From Emiliania huxleyi CCMP1516 (Eukaryota; Haptophyta; Isochrysidales; Noelaerhabdaceae), in contig NW_005201338.1 of the NCBI RefSeq assembly GCF_000372725.1, positions 304,484 to 368,483 of the forward strand: a stretch of 64,000 nucleotides of DNA, written 5' to 3'. The stretch's first letter is position 1, and each line of letters opens with the position of its first letter. The notes below the pieces were generated by a model. The model was not told where the DNA came from, searched no databases, and saw only the letters and a program-made list of their open reading frames with translations. Of this stretch, positions 41,548 through 51,404 are shown in pieces. A program made the position numbers and the translations under genes.

Positions 41548-44500
41548 TCCCTCTCCCTCACACCCTCACCCTCACCCTCGCCCTCGCCCCAGCCTTCAAC
41601 CCTCCCCCTCCCCTCGTGTCCAGCGCACCGAACTGCTCCTGGAGGCGTGAGCAGACGCTCCTCACACCTCGTCAGGTCCAGCTCTCGCTCGACTGCCGCC
41701 GCGTCGCCCTCCGCGCCCTCCGCTCCTTCCGGCCAAGCCTCCTCCACGTCTCTGCCCTGTGAATAGTATAGCTGTGAACAGTACAGCTGTGAATAGGCCA
41801 AGCCTCCTCCACGTCTCTGCCTGTGAATAGTATAGCTGTGAACAGTACAGCTGTGAATAGGCCAAGCCTCCTCCACGTCTCTGCCCCCGGCGTCCTCGCC
41901 CTGCCCGCCATCTTGTGCGCGCGCCTCCCGTCGCGCGCCTCTCTCTGTGTGAACGGCGACTCTTCACACACGCACCCGCACCCGCGAGTGCAGGTACTCT
42001 CGCCTCCTCTCCGTCCCTCTCGTCGTCTCGTACCACACACACCTCTCCGTCTACGCCGCGCGCTACGTCACCACCCCCGGCGCCGCCTCGCCTCGCCTCT
42101 GCTCTGCTCTGCTCTCCTCTCCTCTCCCCTGCTCTCCTCTGCTCTCCTCTGCTCTCCTCTCCTCTCCTCTCCTCTCCTCGCCTCTCCTCGCCTCGCCTCG
42201 CCTCTCCTCTCCTCTCCTCGCCTCGCCTCGCCTCGCCTCGCCTCGCCTCGCCTCGCCTCGCCTGTGTATGTTACCAAGGCCCGGACCCACAGGCTTGCGC
42301 TGGCTCGCGGTGAAGCTGGCAGACGCGCTGCTGCCCCGGCTGCTCAACTGCGCCGACCTCACGCTCGCCACGAGCCCGCAGCTGCAGCAGCAGCTGCGCG
42401 CGCTCGGCTGCAGGCGCGTCGAGGGTGGGTTCGGGTACCGTGGGGTAGGGGAGGGTGGGTTCGGGTACCTTGGGGGGTAGGGGAGGCGCTCGGCTGCAGG
42501 CGCGTCGAGGTGTGGCGCAAGGGCGTCGACACGCTCACTTTCTCGCCCGCCTTCAACGTCTCCAACGCCCACGCCCGGCACGCGCTGACGGGCGGGCAGC
42601 CGCACCGGCCGCCGCTGCTGTCGCTGGACTCGTGCCGCGTCTCCCGCCGCCGCCCTCCGAGAAATGGCCGAGATCGCGTAGGCCGCTGCTGCTGTACGTC
42701 GGGCGGCTCGTAAAAAAGAAATCCCGCACCTGGGCGATTTCTTTTTTAGGCCGCTGCTGCTGTACGTCGGGCGGCTCGGCGCGGAGAAGCGCGTCGAGCT
42801 GCTGCGGCCAGGCTGTCTCGGCTCTTTGGCCAGCGAAGGTGGTGACTCGGTCACAGGCGCGTCGAGCTGCTGCGGGCGGTGCTGGACGCGAGGCCGGACG
42901 CGACTTTGGCGATAGCAGAACTGTGAATAGTGCAGCTGTGAAGAGTGCAGCTGTGAATAGGCCGGACGCGACTTTGGCGATCGTTGGCGGGGGGCCAGCG
43001 GAGGCGAGTTCACACCGTCCTATTCACAGCTGCACTCTTCACCGCTGTACTGTTCACAGCTCTGCTCTCACACCGTCCTATTCACAGCTGCACTCTTCAC
43101 AGCTGTACTGTTCACAGCTCTGCTCTCACACCGTCCTATTCACAGCTGCACTCTTCACCGCTGTACTGTTCACAGCTCTGCTCTCACACCGTCCTATTCA
43201 CAGCTGCACTCTTCACCGCTGTACTGTTCACAGCTCTGCTCTCACACCGTCCCTCACCAACGGTCAACACCTCCCTCTGACTGGTCTGCCCGGAGGCGAG
43301 TTTGCGCCGCGAGTTTGCCGGTGCGGCGGCGGTGTTTGCCGGCGTTCTGCGGGGGCGAGGACCTCTCGTAAAAAAGAAATCCCCGCGCATCGGCGATTTC
43401 ACTTTTACTAGGCGTTCTGCAGGGCGAGGACCTCTCGCGCGCGTACGCGGCGGCGGACGTCTTTGTGAGTGCCCGCCGAGTCGCCGGGCGACAGCCGCGT
43501 GACACGATTGCGGTGAGGCGTCCTGGTGGTTGGGCGCAGGTGATGCCCTCCGACTCGGAGACGCTGGGTTTCGTCGTGCTCGAGGCGATGGCTTCGGGCG
43601 TGCCCGCCGTCGCCGCCGACGCGGGCGGGCTGAGATTAGCCGAGATTGAGCCGAGATTAGCCGAGATTAGCCGAGGTGCGCCGAGATGCGCCGAGATTAG
43701 CCGCCGACGCATGGCGGGCTGTCTGTTCTGGTGGCGGCCGTGACAAAAAAGGAGACGCGGGCCGCGCACACACGCAAGCTGTGGGCAGGCGGGCTGTCGA
43801 GCCTGGTGGCGGACGGCGAGACGGGGCTGCTGTTCACGCTCAGCTGTGAAGAGTACAGCTGTGAACAGTACAGCTGTGAATAGGCGAGACGGGGCTGCTC
43901 TTCACGCCGAACTGTGAAGAGTACAGCTGTGAACAGTACAGCGGTGAATAGGCGAGACGGGGCTGCTTTTCACGCCGAGCTGTGAAGAGTACAGCTGTGA
44001 ACAGTACAGCTGTGAATAGGCGAGACGGGTCTGCTCTTCACGCCGGGCGACGGGGCCGACCTGGCGGCGAAGGTTGGGCGGCTGGCCGGGGAGCCTAGAA
44101 GCTGAACCCCGTCTTCCCTGTACTCCCACCAGCGCTCGAGAGGAGCACGTCTTCCGCCGCATTCGGCCGCATTCGGCTGTGTGTGAGAGGCCTCTGATCG
44201 GCTACTACGATCTCGACTTCACAAGTCCACTTCACAAATCTGCCCCCGTGTCCCGCAGATCGACGATCCGCGGCTGCGGTGGGAGATGGGCCGAGCGGCG
44301 TGCGCCGAGGCGCGGCAGCGCGGCGTGAGACCCTCCGTCGCGAGGAGACGGGCTCCGCGTGGCTTGACCGCCACCCGGCACTTGCCACCAGGCGAGGCGG
44401 TGGAGCTGGGAGGCGGCCACGTCGGTGCTGCGCAACGAGCAGTACGCGCTGGCGGAGAGCCGCTTCCGGGAGCGGCAGCGGTGGGTCGAGGCGAAGCTGG

Positions 44501-44580
44501 AGGCGTGGCGGAGTCCGCTGACGCGACTGCGGAAGCGCCGCCCCCACCGGACGCGACCGAGCGTGGCCGCGTTTGCGTGA
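41103..44580 (+). CDS. SQD2: Sulfolipid synthase SQD2 (sulfoquinovosyltransferase), 17 exons
   Basis: Exons: 41103-41285, 41351-41452, 41676-41731, 41861-41914, 41994-42079, 42293-42399, 42486-42607, 42750-42788, 42857-42892, 42961-43003, 43296-43341, 43412-43464, 43540-43624, 43789-43815, 44020-44084, 44259-44309, 44392-44580; 447 residues with every phase matching. It follows plant/cyanobacterial SQD2: VALLVEPTPFTHISGYSNR, RPSLLHVSAPG, VVSYHTHLSVYAARY, RALGCRRVEVWRKGVD, LLLYVGRLGAEKR, ATLAIVGGGPAE, AAADVFVMPSDSETLGFVVL, SSLVADGETGLLFTPGDGAD and WEAATSVLRNEQY. GT4-fold enzyme adding sulfoquinovose from UDP-sulfoquinovose to diacylglycerol at the plastid envelope. The hydrophobic N terminus MLFVALLHLA may begin plastid targeting. 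Three introns (1, 4, 12) are GT-AG; the other 13 read as GC-AG, many with duplicated exon starts. Exon 15's donor is the least certain. Confidence 0.92.
41453..41675 (+). repeat. SQD2 intron 2 with CCCTCA satellite
   Basis: GC-AG intron (CAG|GCGACA to GTCAG). About 41478-41590 is a (ccctca)n array with ccctcg and ctccct variants. It resembles some telomeric repeats but is interstitial. Confidence 0.8.
41732..41860 (+). repeat. SQD2 intron 3: two tandem duplication units
   Basis: Units 41732-41796 (65 nt) and 41797-41860 (64 nt). Each starts with a copy of the next exon's first 24 bases (from GCCAAGCCTCCTCCACGTCT) and ends with a 40-nt insert built on a 15-nt repeat (ctgtgaatagtatag, ctgtgaacagtacag, ctgtgaatag). 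The real exon resumes at 41861 with the same sequence. Cutting CG|GC at 41731/41732 and AG| at 41860 restores the frame. Confidence 0.85.
42080..42292 (+). repeat. SQD2 intron 5 with CCTCG/CCTCT microsatellite
   Basis: GC-AG intron of 213 nt (CCCG|GCGCCG to CCACAG), about 180 nt of which is a pentamer array alternating cctcg, cctct and tgctctg variants. Confidence 0.8.
42400..42485 (+). repeat. SQD2 intron 6: duplication unit
   Basis: Begins with gcgctcggctgcaggcgcgt..gag, identical to the start of exon 7 at 42486. The insert is two copies of a 30-nt ggtgggttcgggtacc-type sequence ending in gggag. Confidence 0.8.
42608..42749 (+). repeat. SQD2 intron 7: two duplication units, one with hairpin insert
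   Basis: Unit 42608-42681 starts with a diverged copy (gccgccgctgctgt) of exon 8. Unit 42682-42749 (68 nt) starts with a perfect 29-nt copy (gccgctgctgctgtacgtcg and following) and carries an insert with complementary arms aaaaaagaaatc and gatttctttttt, ending in tag. Confidence 0.85.
42789..42960 (+). repeat. SQD2 introns 8 and 9: two separate 68-nt duplication units
   Basis: Intron 8 (42789-42856) starts with gcgcgtcgagctgctgcgg, the start of exon 9. Intron 9 (42893-42960) starts with gccggacgcgactttggcga, the start of exon 10, and ends with the ctgtgaatag-type insert. The 36-nt exon 9 lies between (42857-42892). Both introns are exactly 68 nt. Confidence 0.85.
43004..43295 (+). repeat. 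SQD2 intron 10: four tandem copies of the insert in reverse orientation
   Basis: The 292-nt intron begins gcgagtt, matching the exon 11 start, and is flanked on both sides by ggag. It contains four tandem units of about 60 nt (tcacaccgtcctattcacag...ctgctc) that are the reverse complement of the ctgtgaatag insert seen in introns 3, 9 and 14. Confidence 0.85.
43342..43411 (+). repeat. SQD2 intron 11: duplication unit with hairpin insert
   Basis: 70 nt; starts with gcgttctgc..gcgaggacct, a near copy of exon 12's start. The insert has arms taaaaaagaaatc and gatttcacttttac, related to the hairpin insert in intron 7, and ends ctag. Confidence 0.85.
43625..43788 (+). repeat. SQD2 intron 13: diverged duplication units
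   Basis: Starts gcgggctg like exon 14; at 43714-43740 there is a second copy of the whole 27-nt exon 14 with about five differences, preceded by ccgacgcatg, a relic of the end of exon 13. The middle has gagattagcc repeats. Looks like an older version of the same structure. Confidence 0.75.
43816..44019 (+). repeat. SQD2 intron 14: three tandem 68-nt duplication units
   Basis: Units 43816-43883, 43884-43951 and 43952-44019, each 68 nt: a copy of exon 15's start (gcgagacggggctgct.ttcacgc) followed by the ctgtgaagagtacag / ctgtgaacagtacag / ctgtgaatag insert. Exon 15 then begins at 44020 with the same sequence. Confidence 0.9.
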
Positions 44581-45114
44581 CAGCATCGTTTTGACTTTTG
44601 TCGGGAGATGTGTTTCCGTGGTACTCGAGTACAGAAAACCCCTTGGAGGTTGGAGCACTTGGTCTTGGAGTAGTGCAGTCGACTTTTCTCGGCGGTGTAA
44701 CCGCGCCCTGGGGTTGCGGGGGTCGCACGGCCATAACGGGATTCGACGAATTCTTTTGACCGCGATATGCATGCACATGTCATGCACAACATGTGCATGT
44801 GCATGTGCATGTGCATGTGACATGTGTGCATATGTCCACCTCGGTCCTCTCGCCGCCGCCGCTCGCGCCGCCTCGCCCCCGCCGCCACCGCCGCGCCCTC
44901 GCCAGACACGCCGCCGCCCACTCGCCTCCTCGACCTCCCCACGGAGCTCCTCCTGCGCGCCCTCTCTCACTGCCACAGCCCCCTCGACATCGCTCGCCCG
45001 TCGCGGCCGTCTCAAAAGTCGGTCGAGAGTACCGGTGGGGGACGCGCCCATCCGCTCGATGGGTGTCAGGAGTCGATCGCCTGCGCCAGGAGCGAGCACG
45101 GGAGTCGTCGCGAT

Positions 45115-45226
<112 letters not shown>

Positions 45227-45454
45227 GAGTCGTAGCGGCGTGGCGCTGGGCTTGAGAGAGGGACGAGGGCGCGGCGGCGCGGGCGGCCGGTGGGGCGCGT
45301 GAGGTCCGTACCTTCGCGACGGGCGGGCAGGCTCGATACGGCCGCTGGCCGGGGCGGCCGCTCGACCGGCCGCCGCGGTCGTTCCGGCGGCGGCGGCGGC
45401 GGCGGCGTCGCGAGCGAACTGGCTCGCATTGGACGAGCGACCCTCTTCACAGTC

Positions 45455-45677
45455 GCGGTGTACCAGTTGCGGACTTGTGTCGCCGAGGTGGCCCCCTTGG
45501 GAGGGGAGATACGACGAGAGAAGGGTAGCCAAGTTAGTGGACGAAGTGGAAGCTTGCGTGTCGGTCCCCGTTGAAGTCTTGAGAGTATGAGTCGGTCTGT
45601 CTTTCTGTGCCCATTCTGATCAGGAGCTGAATCTGTGTCTCGGTCGATCTTGAGAGCCTTTCTTTTTCCAGCCGCCT
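45455..45677 (+). repeat. Dispersed repeat family D, copy 2
   Basis: Direct copy of 35541-35767, differing by a few substitutions and small indels; its right end is about 215 bp upstream of the next gene's ATG. Confidence 0.85.
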
Positions 45678-45891
45678 GTCTTCTGTCGCAGCCAGGCGCC
45701 TAGCGCAGCGCCTCCTAAATTCCAATTTGGCTCGCCAACAAGCCCTCCGCGCCCCCACACGCCGAGAAAATACTTTTTCGTTCGCGAGGTATCCCAGGGG
45801 TACCCGAGGGGGACACGAGGAGAGCTGCGGGCTTGCTTTGGTTCGGTCTACAACCCCGACGGCCATCAGCCGAGGCAGGTCGTCACTCAAC

Positions 45892-47767
45892 ATGCCCACG
45901 CTCTCGATCAAGTCGCCGTCGATGCCGTCGATGCCGTCGATGCCGTCTTTCAAAGGGATGAAGTCGCCCTCCATGCCATCCTTGCCCTCCAATGTCCTGG
46001 CAAAGGGCGGGATCGGAGGCCTCGCCAAAAAGCTGTCGTCGAGCAGCATCTCGCACGATGGCGACGCCCTGGTGGGTGGCTCCGTCGACTTTGAGGTGGT
46101 GGTGCGCGAGCAGCAGGGAGGCGAGGAGAGGGCCTACGCCACCACGCTCACCAAGACGATGCTCGCCAAGCCCCTCTCAAAGGCGCTGATCGGCCCTCTC
46201 CTCTCGGAGCTTGGTGAGCCTGCACCCCGCGGCTGCCACGGCGCATTGGGCGCGGGACGCGACGCCGTGCACTCGCCGCCTCGCCGTAGGCAAGCAGGAT
46301 CGCAACGCGTGCCGGTTCAAGATCTGCCACGTGGTTGGCGTCGGCGTGGATGACGAGCAGCTGCACGCGTGGGCCATCTATCGGCTGTCGGTGCGCAAGT
46401 TGCTCAAGGCAAAGGCGGAGAGCGAGGGCGGCACGCTCGTCGAAGGGGACAAGTTCCGGGTCACCGTGACTCTCCGCTCCGAAGAGGAGCTCCAAGTGAT
46501 GCGCTCTGCGCGTGAGGCTGCGGCAAAGAGCCTGATCTTGTCGCGCAAGGGCGCCGTCTTCCTCATCCACGGACCCGAGGGGGAGCCCCTCGCCGCAAAG
46601 GTTGGCCCCGGATGGCTCAAGAAGACGGCGCGCCCCGCCGCGCCCCCTCTCCCCAGCGGCCCCCCGCCCCCGGCGCCTCCGTGCGGCCCCATTGCACGGC
46701 ACCTGCGCACGGCATCTGCAGCAATGTCCACCGCCCCGCACGTGCCCCCGCAGGTGCGCGCCTCCCTCATCCAGCCCTTTTTGCAAGCCTACAACGAGCA
46801 GGGCCACGTGCGGCAGTGGGTGCGCGAGGACGACCTGCTCGGCGTCACCGTGCGAGCGTACGACGCGCCGGCCGGCCGGGGCACCTACTTCGACACCTGG
46901 GAGCACCGCCCCTTCGAGCAGCGCTGCGTCGACCTTCTCGCAGGGAGACGCGAACCCCTGCCCCACCCTTCCCCAGCCCTCCCGCCCCGCCCTCGATGGG
47001 CCAGCTCTCACCCTCCCCCGCCACGGCGCTCACAGGAGCTGCACTGTCCTCGTCCTCCGCATCCGCGGCGGCAGCTGGGAGGAGCCCTCCTCGCCGCAGT
47101 CCAGCTCGCACGAGGCATCGATGCACGGCGCCGGCGGCCCCACGCACGGCTTCTCGCCGCGCCCAAAGGCGGCCGCCCAGGGGTCCTACCGCCTCTCGGC
47201 CGGGGACGTGCAGGCCGAGATGGCGTCGCCGGAGCCGTCCGGCGCGAATCCGTTCCTCGCCGCCTCCCCCTTCAGCGCCGAGGAGGCGGCCGTGCCACCC
47301 GCCGCCCGCCGAGTAGCCCCATCGCGCAGCGGCCGACCCCTTGCGCCCACCCCGCCCGCCCGACTGCCACGCGGCCTCGCCACGCCTCTTTGGCGCCTAT
47401 GCCTCGAGCCTATGCCCGCTGTGCCCCCGGAGACCTTACGATGAAATTCTTCGAGCAGCCCTGGACAAACACGCCCCCCCCCCCCCCCCCCCCCTCAGGA
47501 GAACCTCCTGGACATGGAGCTCTCTTNNNNNNNNNNNNNNNNNNNNNNNNNNNNNNNNNNNNNNNNNNNNNNNNNNNNNNNNNNNNNNNNNNNNNNNNNN
47601 NNNNNNNNNNNNNNNNNNNNNNNNNNNNNNNNCCCACCCACCATACGCCGGCCACCGGCCGGACCCCAACTCGGTGCGCGTACCTGCAGGCGGAAACCTT
47701 CTCTCCGCCTGGCTTTGCGGTGAGCAGCAACCCCTTCCTCTCTCCCGGCTCCGTCTCCTACCTCTGA
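45892..47767 (+). CDS. Unrecognised multi-exon protein, interrupted by a gap
   Basis: ATG at 45892 (MPTLSIKSPSMPSMPSMPSF). Exon 1 45892-46213, exon 2 46290-46600, exon 3 from 46754; GT-AG junctions keep phase. Further coding pieces, with uncertain borders, include SCTVLVLRIRGGSW (after an acceptor at about 47034), YDEILRAALDKH, ENLLDMELS just before the gap, and ETFSPPGFAVSSNPFLSPGS ending at 47767. Exon 1 has a KSPSMPS repeat and VDFEVVVREQQGGEERAYAT; exon 2 has FKICHVVGVGVDDEQLHAW and GDKFRVTVTLRSEEELQVM; exon 3 has VRASLIQPFLQAYNEQGHV and GTYFDTWEHRPFEQ. Beta-strand-rich with Ser/Pro-rich ends. I do not recognise the family. NPF motifs (SGANPFLA, SSNPFLS) would suit binding to EH domains in endocytosis, which is only a hint. 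Confidence 0.6.
47527..47632. other. Assembly gap (106 N)
   Basis: Run of about 106 N within the gene above, just after a C-rich intron end. Confidence 0.97.
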
Positions 47768-49133
47768 GAGAGCGGCGGGCCGCGCATTCGGTGGCTCCGG
47801 CTACCATCCTACTAGCATGTGGCGCAGCCTCCTGGCATAGGGAGTCGGGGCGAGCAGCCCCTTCCCGACTGGCCGCACGGCCTACCTTGGTCGAGGCGCT
47901 CGCCCCGGGAGAGCCTTGAGAGGAGCCCGGTACGGCTCACTCGCTGGCGCAGCAGCGGCACACGGCTTCTGATCGAGCAACGTGCGACGTGGGCTGCGGC
48001 CGGCCTCGCGAGGCAGCGATGTGTACACCATCGTCGCGCCGGGCAGTTCATGCGCACAGACACACAAATATCACAATCGTCGCGTCCTCCTCTTGTTTGT
48101 ACGTTGTGAGACCGGTTGTGTACGTTCTACGGGATATCTGCCGTTGCCTGGCTGGTCCATCCACTGGACTTCGCGGGGTACCCAGGCGCGAGCGGTACCC
48201 TTTCTTTGCGCCTTTGGAGCACTTGGAGCGTGTGCAGTGTTATATAGCAGCCGCACATCCACACACCTTCATCCAGGGCCGGGGAGCTAAGACTTAGGCT
48301 AAGAAGCGCACCAGCGGGCCAGATGATTGGGATCGGGTTACGGGCTAGATAGCCCTAGCCTTGGAGCAGCAATCAGCGCCTTTTTTCTTTCCAGTACGCG
48401 CCAGTCCCGTGCCCAGTCGTGCGAGGGAGTTTTCTTGTAAACTCCTGTGTTAGTGCCAGTGCGCGCCAGTCCCGTGCCCAGTCGTGCGAGGGAGCTTTCT
48501 TGTAAACTTCTTTTTAGGATGTGCCGGCGCGGTGTGTGTGCCAGTCCGCGCCGGCAGTCCGCGCCCTTGTGTCGTGCCACAGCGTGCTGTGTGAGAGGTT
48601 TGAGGTAGGTAGGTAGAAAGGTGAAGAACAGTCAGGCTCGGACTGGGCACCAACGCGGTATGCGTGGACGCTGGACAGATGATGACGACACGCACGAGCG
48701 ACACACAGACACAAACAGGCTCACAAGACACACAGCCAGCTGGCTGCCACACACCCTGAGTTGGCGTACACATAACTCAAGGCCACATCCTCCCTGTCGC
48801 CCCCCCCAGCACTCCAAGGTGCCAAAGGACACAAACAAGGGCACAACAACACAACAGACGACAGGAAGTAACATGCGAGGCTAGAGCAGGCTTGCTCCAC
48901 CTCTAGCAATCTCGCCGGCCGGCGAACTGGTTGGGTAGTAGTCTAAGTTCTGAGCCTCGACGCCTAGCGGGTCTAAGTGTGCCTAGGCACGCTGGGGTGC
49001 TTGCGCGGTCTAAGGTCAGCGGGAGCCTCTTACATCGGCTAAGTCGGCCGTGGCACGGCCTGGGGCCAAGAGGCTCCCACCGTTATCGATACGGCGCTCC
49101 GCCCAAATTTTCTTCGCCTGCGGCGGGCGCCTA
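47768..49133. other. Repeat-rich spacer
   Basis: No gene. Contains a diverged reversed copy of repeat A (48207-48362), a tandem pair of about 75 bp around cgcgccagtcccgtgcccag (48391-48500; related phrases near 9285, 38110 and 52415), and the inverted copy of repeat B. Confidence 0.55.
48600..48924 (-). repeat. Dispersed repeat family B, copy 2
   Basis: Reverse-complement copy of 4443-4775 with few differences. Confidence 0.8.
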
Positions 49134-50587
49134 CTAAAATCCGGATCGATCCTCCTCATGCCTCAGCAATCGCCGCCTCAGCATCCATATCCATGCCAAG
49201 CACCGCCACGATCTTGAAGCAGAACACATCGCAACCGCATCGTCCGCACTGCCATCGGCATGCCGCGCCCGCCGCTTCGCCGCAGCCGCCTTAAGGCACG
49301 CATAGCGGCAGCACATGGTGGGGGGGGTACTTGAGCAGGCGTTGCGCGCCGCAAGTAGCGCACTGGCCCTGGGAGAAGGCGATATGGCGTCGTGCGCGGG
49401 CGGCATACGTTGGTCGGACGCGTCCAGGTATATTTCGGGTAAACCTGTTGACGTATCGGCGGCTAAGGCCGAGGCACGCCACTCATCGCCCCAGCGGTCC
49501 TGTATATCGCTGGACGGATGCGGAGTAAGCTCTCGAGGGCGCGAAGGGGGGGAAAGGAGGTGGAACGGGGCCGGTTGGGATGGTGCAGCGGCGGCTGCCG
49601 CGGCAGCGTGGGAGAGGCCCGCGTGGGAGAGGCCCTTACGGGTCGTATATCCCGCTTCAACGGCGAAAGAGGCCTCTTCCGCCGCCTCCCGGGCCGTCTC
49701 GAAGGGCCGACCAGCCCACGCCACGAGGCGCTGCTGGCGGGAGCCAAGAAGGACTCGTAAAGGCCTCAGAGTGCCATCTGAAGCGGGCGGCACTGGTGGG
49801 GCTAGAGGGGCTGACTGAGCGCCGGTGGGGCGGCTGAAGCTTGCCTGGCACGGGTTCTCGCGGCGCGTCCGTGTACCACGCGTCCAGGGCGCTGTTCCCA
49901 CACCGCTCTGAGCGACAAGGGTGTGCGTGGCGCGGTCGAGGAGCGTGAGATGATCTATAGCGAGCCTCTCGCACGTCCGGTGAGCGGCAGAACCGGCCAT
50001 CCCGCACGACGAGGGCGACGCGTGAAGGTGCGCACGCCATAAGGCAGCTGCGGGCCAGCACGTTGCATGGGATGATAGCGGCTGAGGGGGCCTGAGCATC
50101 GACGCGCCGCCGACAATGCACCTGAGGCCGCAAACGGCCAGGAGCGCGTCAGTTTCGGAAAAGTGGAACCACGCGATGACGAGCGGGGATGGAGTGGCAG
50201 GTTTCTGGGAACAGTAGTGGGATGAGGCAGACTCCCAGGATCCCGACGCACGGAGTACGTGTTGCGCGCGCAGCAGTGGTATCTGCAGCAGAGCCCTCTC
50301 GCGCCGCGACGGCTCTGCGCAGAGGGGTCCGTGGCTGGGCAACGGGCGCACCTGCGGTCCTGTAGCTGATGGACCTCGGCCAGCAGGCTCGCGGGGGGCA
50401 GATGTTGCTCTGGTTGCAGTCCCACAGGTCCGTTTGGCCGCGGCAGGCGGCCCGGGAGTGGCGCGCGCAAAGGCCGAACTGCCCTGTCTTGCGACTTGAG
50501 CCAGCGATCAAAAGCAGCTGGCCAAAGGTGTCACAACGGGCAGTTCAGAATTCTATGTGGCGCATTTAATAAAATCGAACACACCCG
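49134..50587. other. Open but unsupported minus-strand reading
   Basis: The minus strand stays open in one frame from 50351 to 49134 (405 codons), but composition is Arg/Ala/Ser/His-biased. Short protein-like stretches occur in different frames, for example a CATCG zinc-ribbon-like piece near 49350-49480. This may be a decayed gene or chance openness in GC-rich DNA. I do not call a gene. Confidence 0.3.
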
Positions 50588-51404
50588 GGAGGGACGTCGC
50601 CCGTGAGGGATCTCGCCCGTGAGGGACGTCGCCCGTGAGGGACGTCGCCCGTGAGGGACGTCGCCCTCGAGGTATCGCGCCCGTGAGGGACGTCACCCGT
50701 GAGGGATCTTGCCCGTGAGGGATCTCGCCCGTGAGGGACGTCGCCCGTGAGGGACGTCGCCCGTGAGGGACGTCGCCCGTGAGGGATCTTGCCCGTGAGG
50801 GATCTTGCCCGTGAGGGACGTCGCCCGTGAGGGACGTCGCCCGTGAGGGACGTCGCCCGTGAGGGATCTCGCCCGTGAGGGACGTCGCCCGTGAGGGACG
50901 TCGCCCGTGAGGGATCTTGCCCGTGAGGGATCTTGCCCGTGAGGGACGTCGCCCGTGAGGGATCTTGCCCGTGAGGGATCTTGCCCGTGAGGGATGTCGC
51001 TCATTAGGGATAGGGACGTCGCCCTTGAGGGACGTCGCCCGTGAGGGACGTCGCCCGTGAGGGACGTCGCCCGTGAGGGATCTCGCCCGTGAGGGACGTC
51101 GCCCGTGAGGGACGTCGCCCGTGAGGGACGTCGCCCGTGAGGGACGTCGCCCGTGAGGGATCTTGCCCGTGAGGGATCTCGCCCGTGAGGGATCTCGCCC
51201 GGGATCTCGCCCGTGAGGGACGTCGCCCGTTGAGGGCTCTTGCCCGTGAGGGCTCTTGCCCGTGAGGGATCTCGCCCGTGAGGGACGTCGCCCGTGAGGG
51301 ACGTCGCCCGTGAGGGATCTCGCCCGTGAGGGACGTCGCCCGTGAGGGACGTCGCCCGTGAGGGATCTCGCCCGTGAGGGATCTTGCCCGTGAGGGACGT
51401 CGCC
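50588..51404. repeat. 16-bp minisatellite, about 50 units
   Basis: Tandem array of gtgagggacgtcgccc with two main variants, gtgagggatctcgccc and gtgagggatcttgccc, interrupted near 50997-51018 and at a few shortened units. Because 16 is not a multiple of three and TCA is absent, the minus strand is open in more than one frame with a 16-residue periodic product; the plus strand hits TGA in every frame. The array directly abuts the truncated helicase. Confidence 0.95.

Noticed and set aside
41478-41590. (CCCTCA)n as a telomere
   Set aside because: It lies inside an intron of a well-supported gene, is interrupted by variants, and is not at a sequence end.
44926-45010. F-box gene call
   Set aside because: Only one helix-like motif is visible, no start or downstream domain can be traced, and a GT microsatellite follows; left as a possible remnant.
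49134-50351. 405-codon minus-strand ORF
   Set aside because: Composition is biased, no domain is recognisable, and protein-like pieces lie in other frames. Kept only as a region note.
50588-51404. Long minus-strand ORFs (over 250 codons) through the 16-bp minisatellite; also considered as CRISPR-like
   Set aside because: The openness comes from repeat period and lack of TCA; the product is a trivial periodic peptide. There are no unique spacers, so it is not a CRISPR array.
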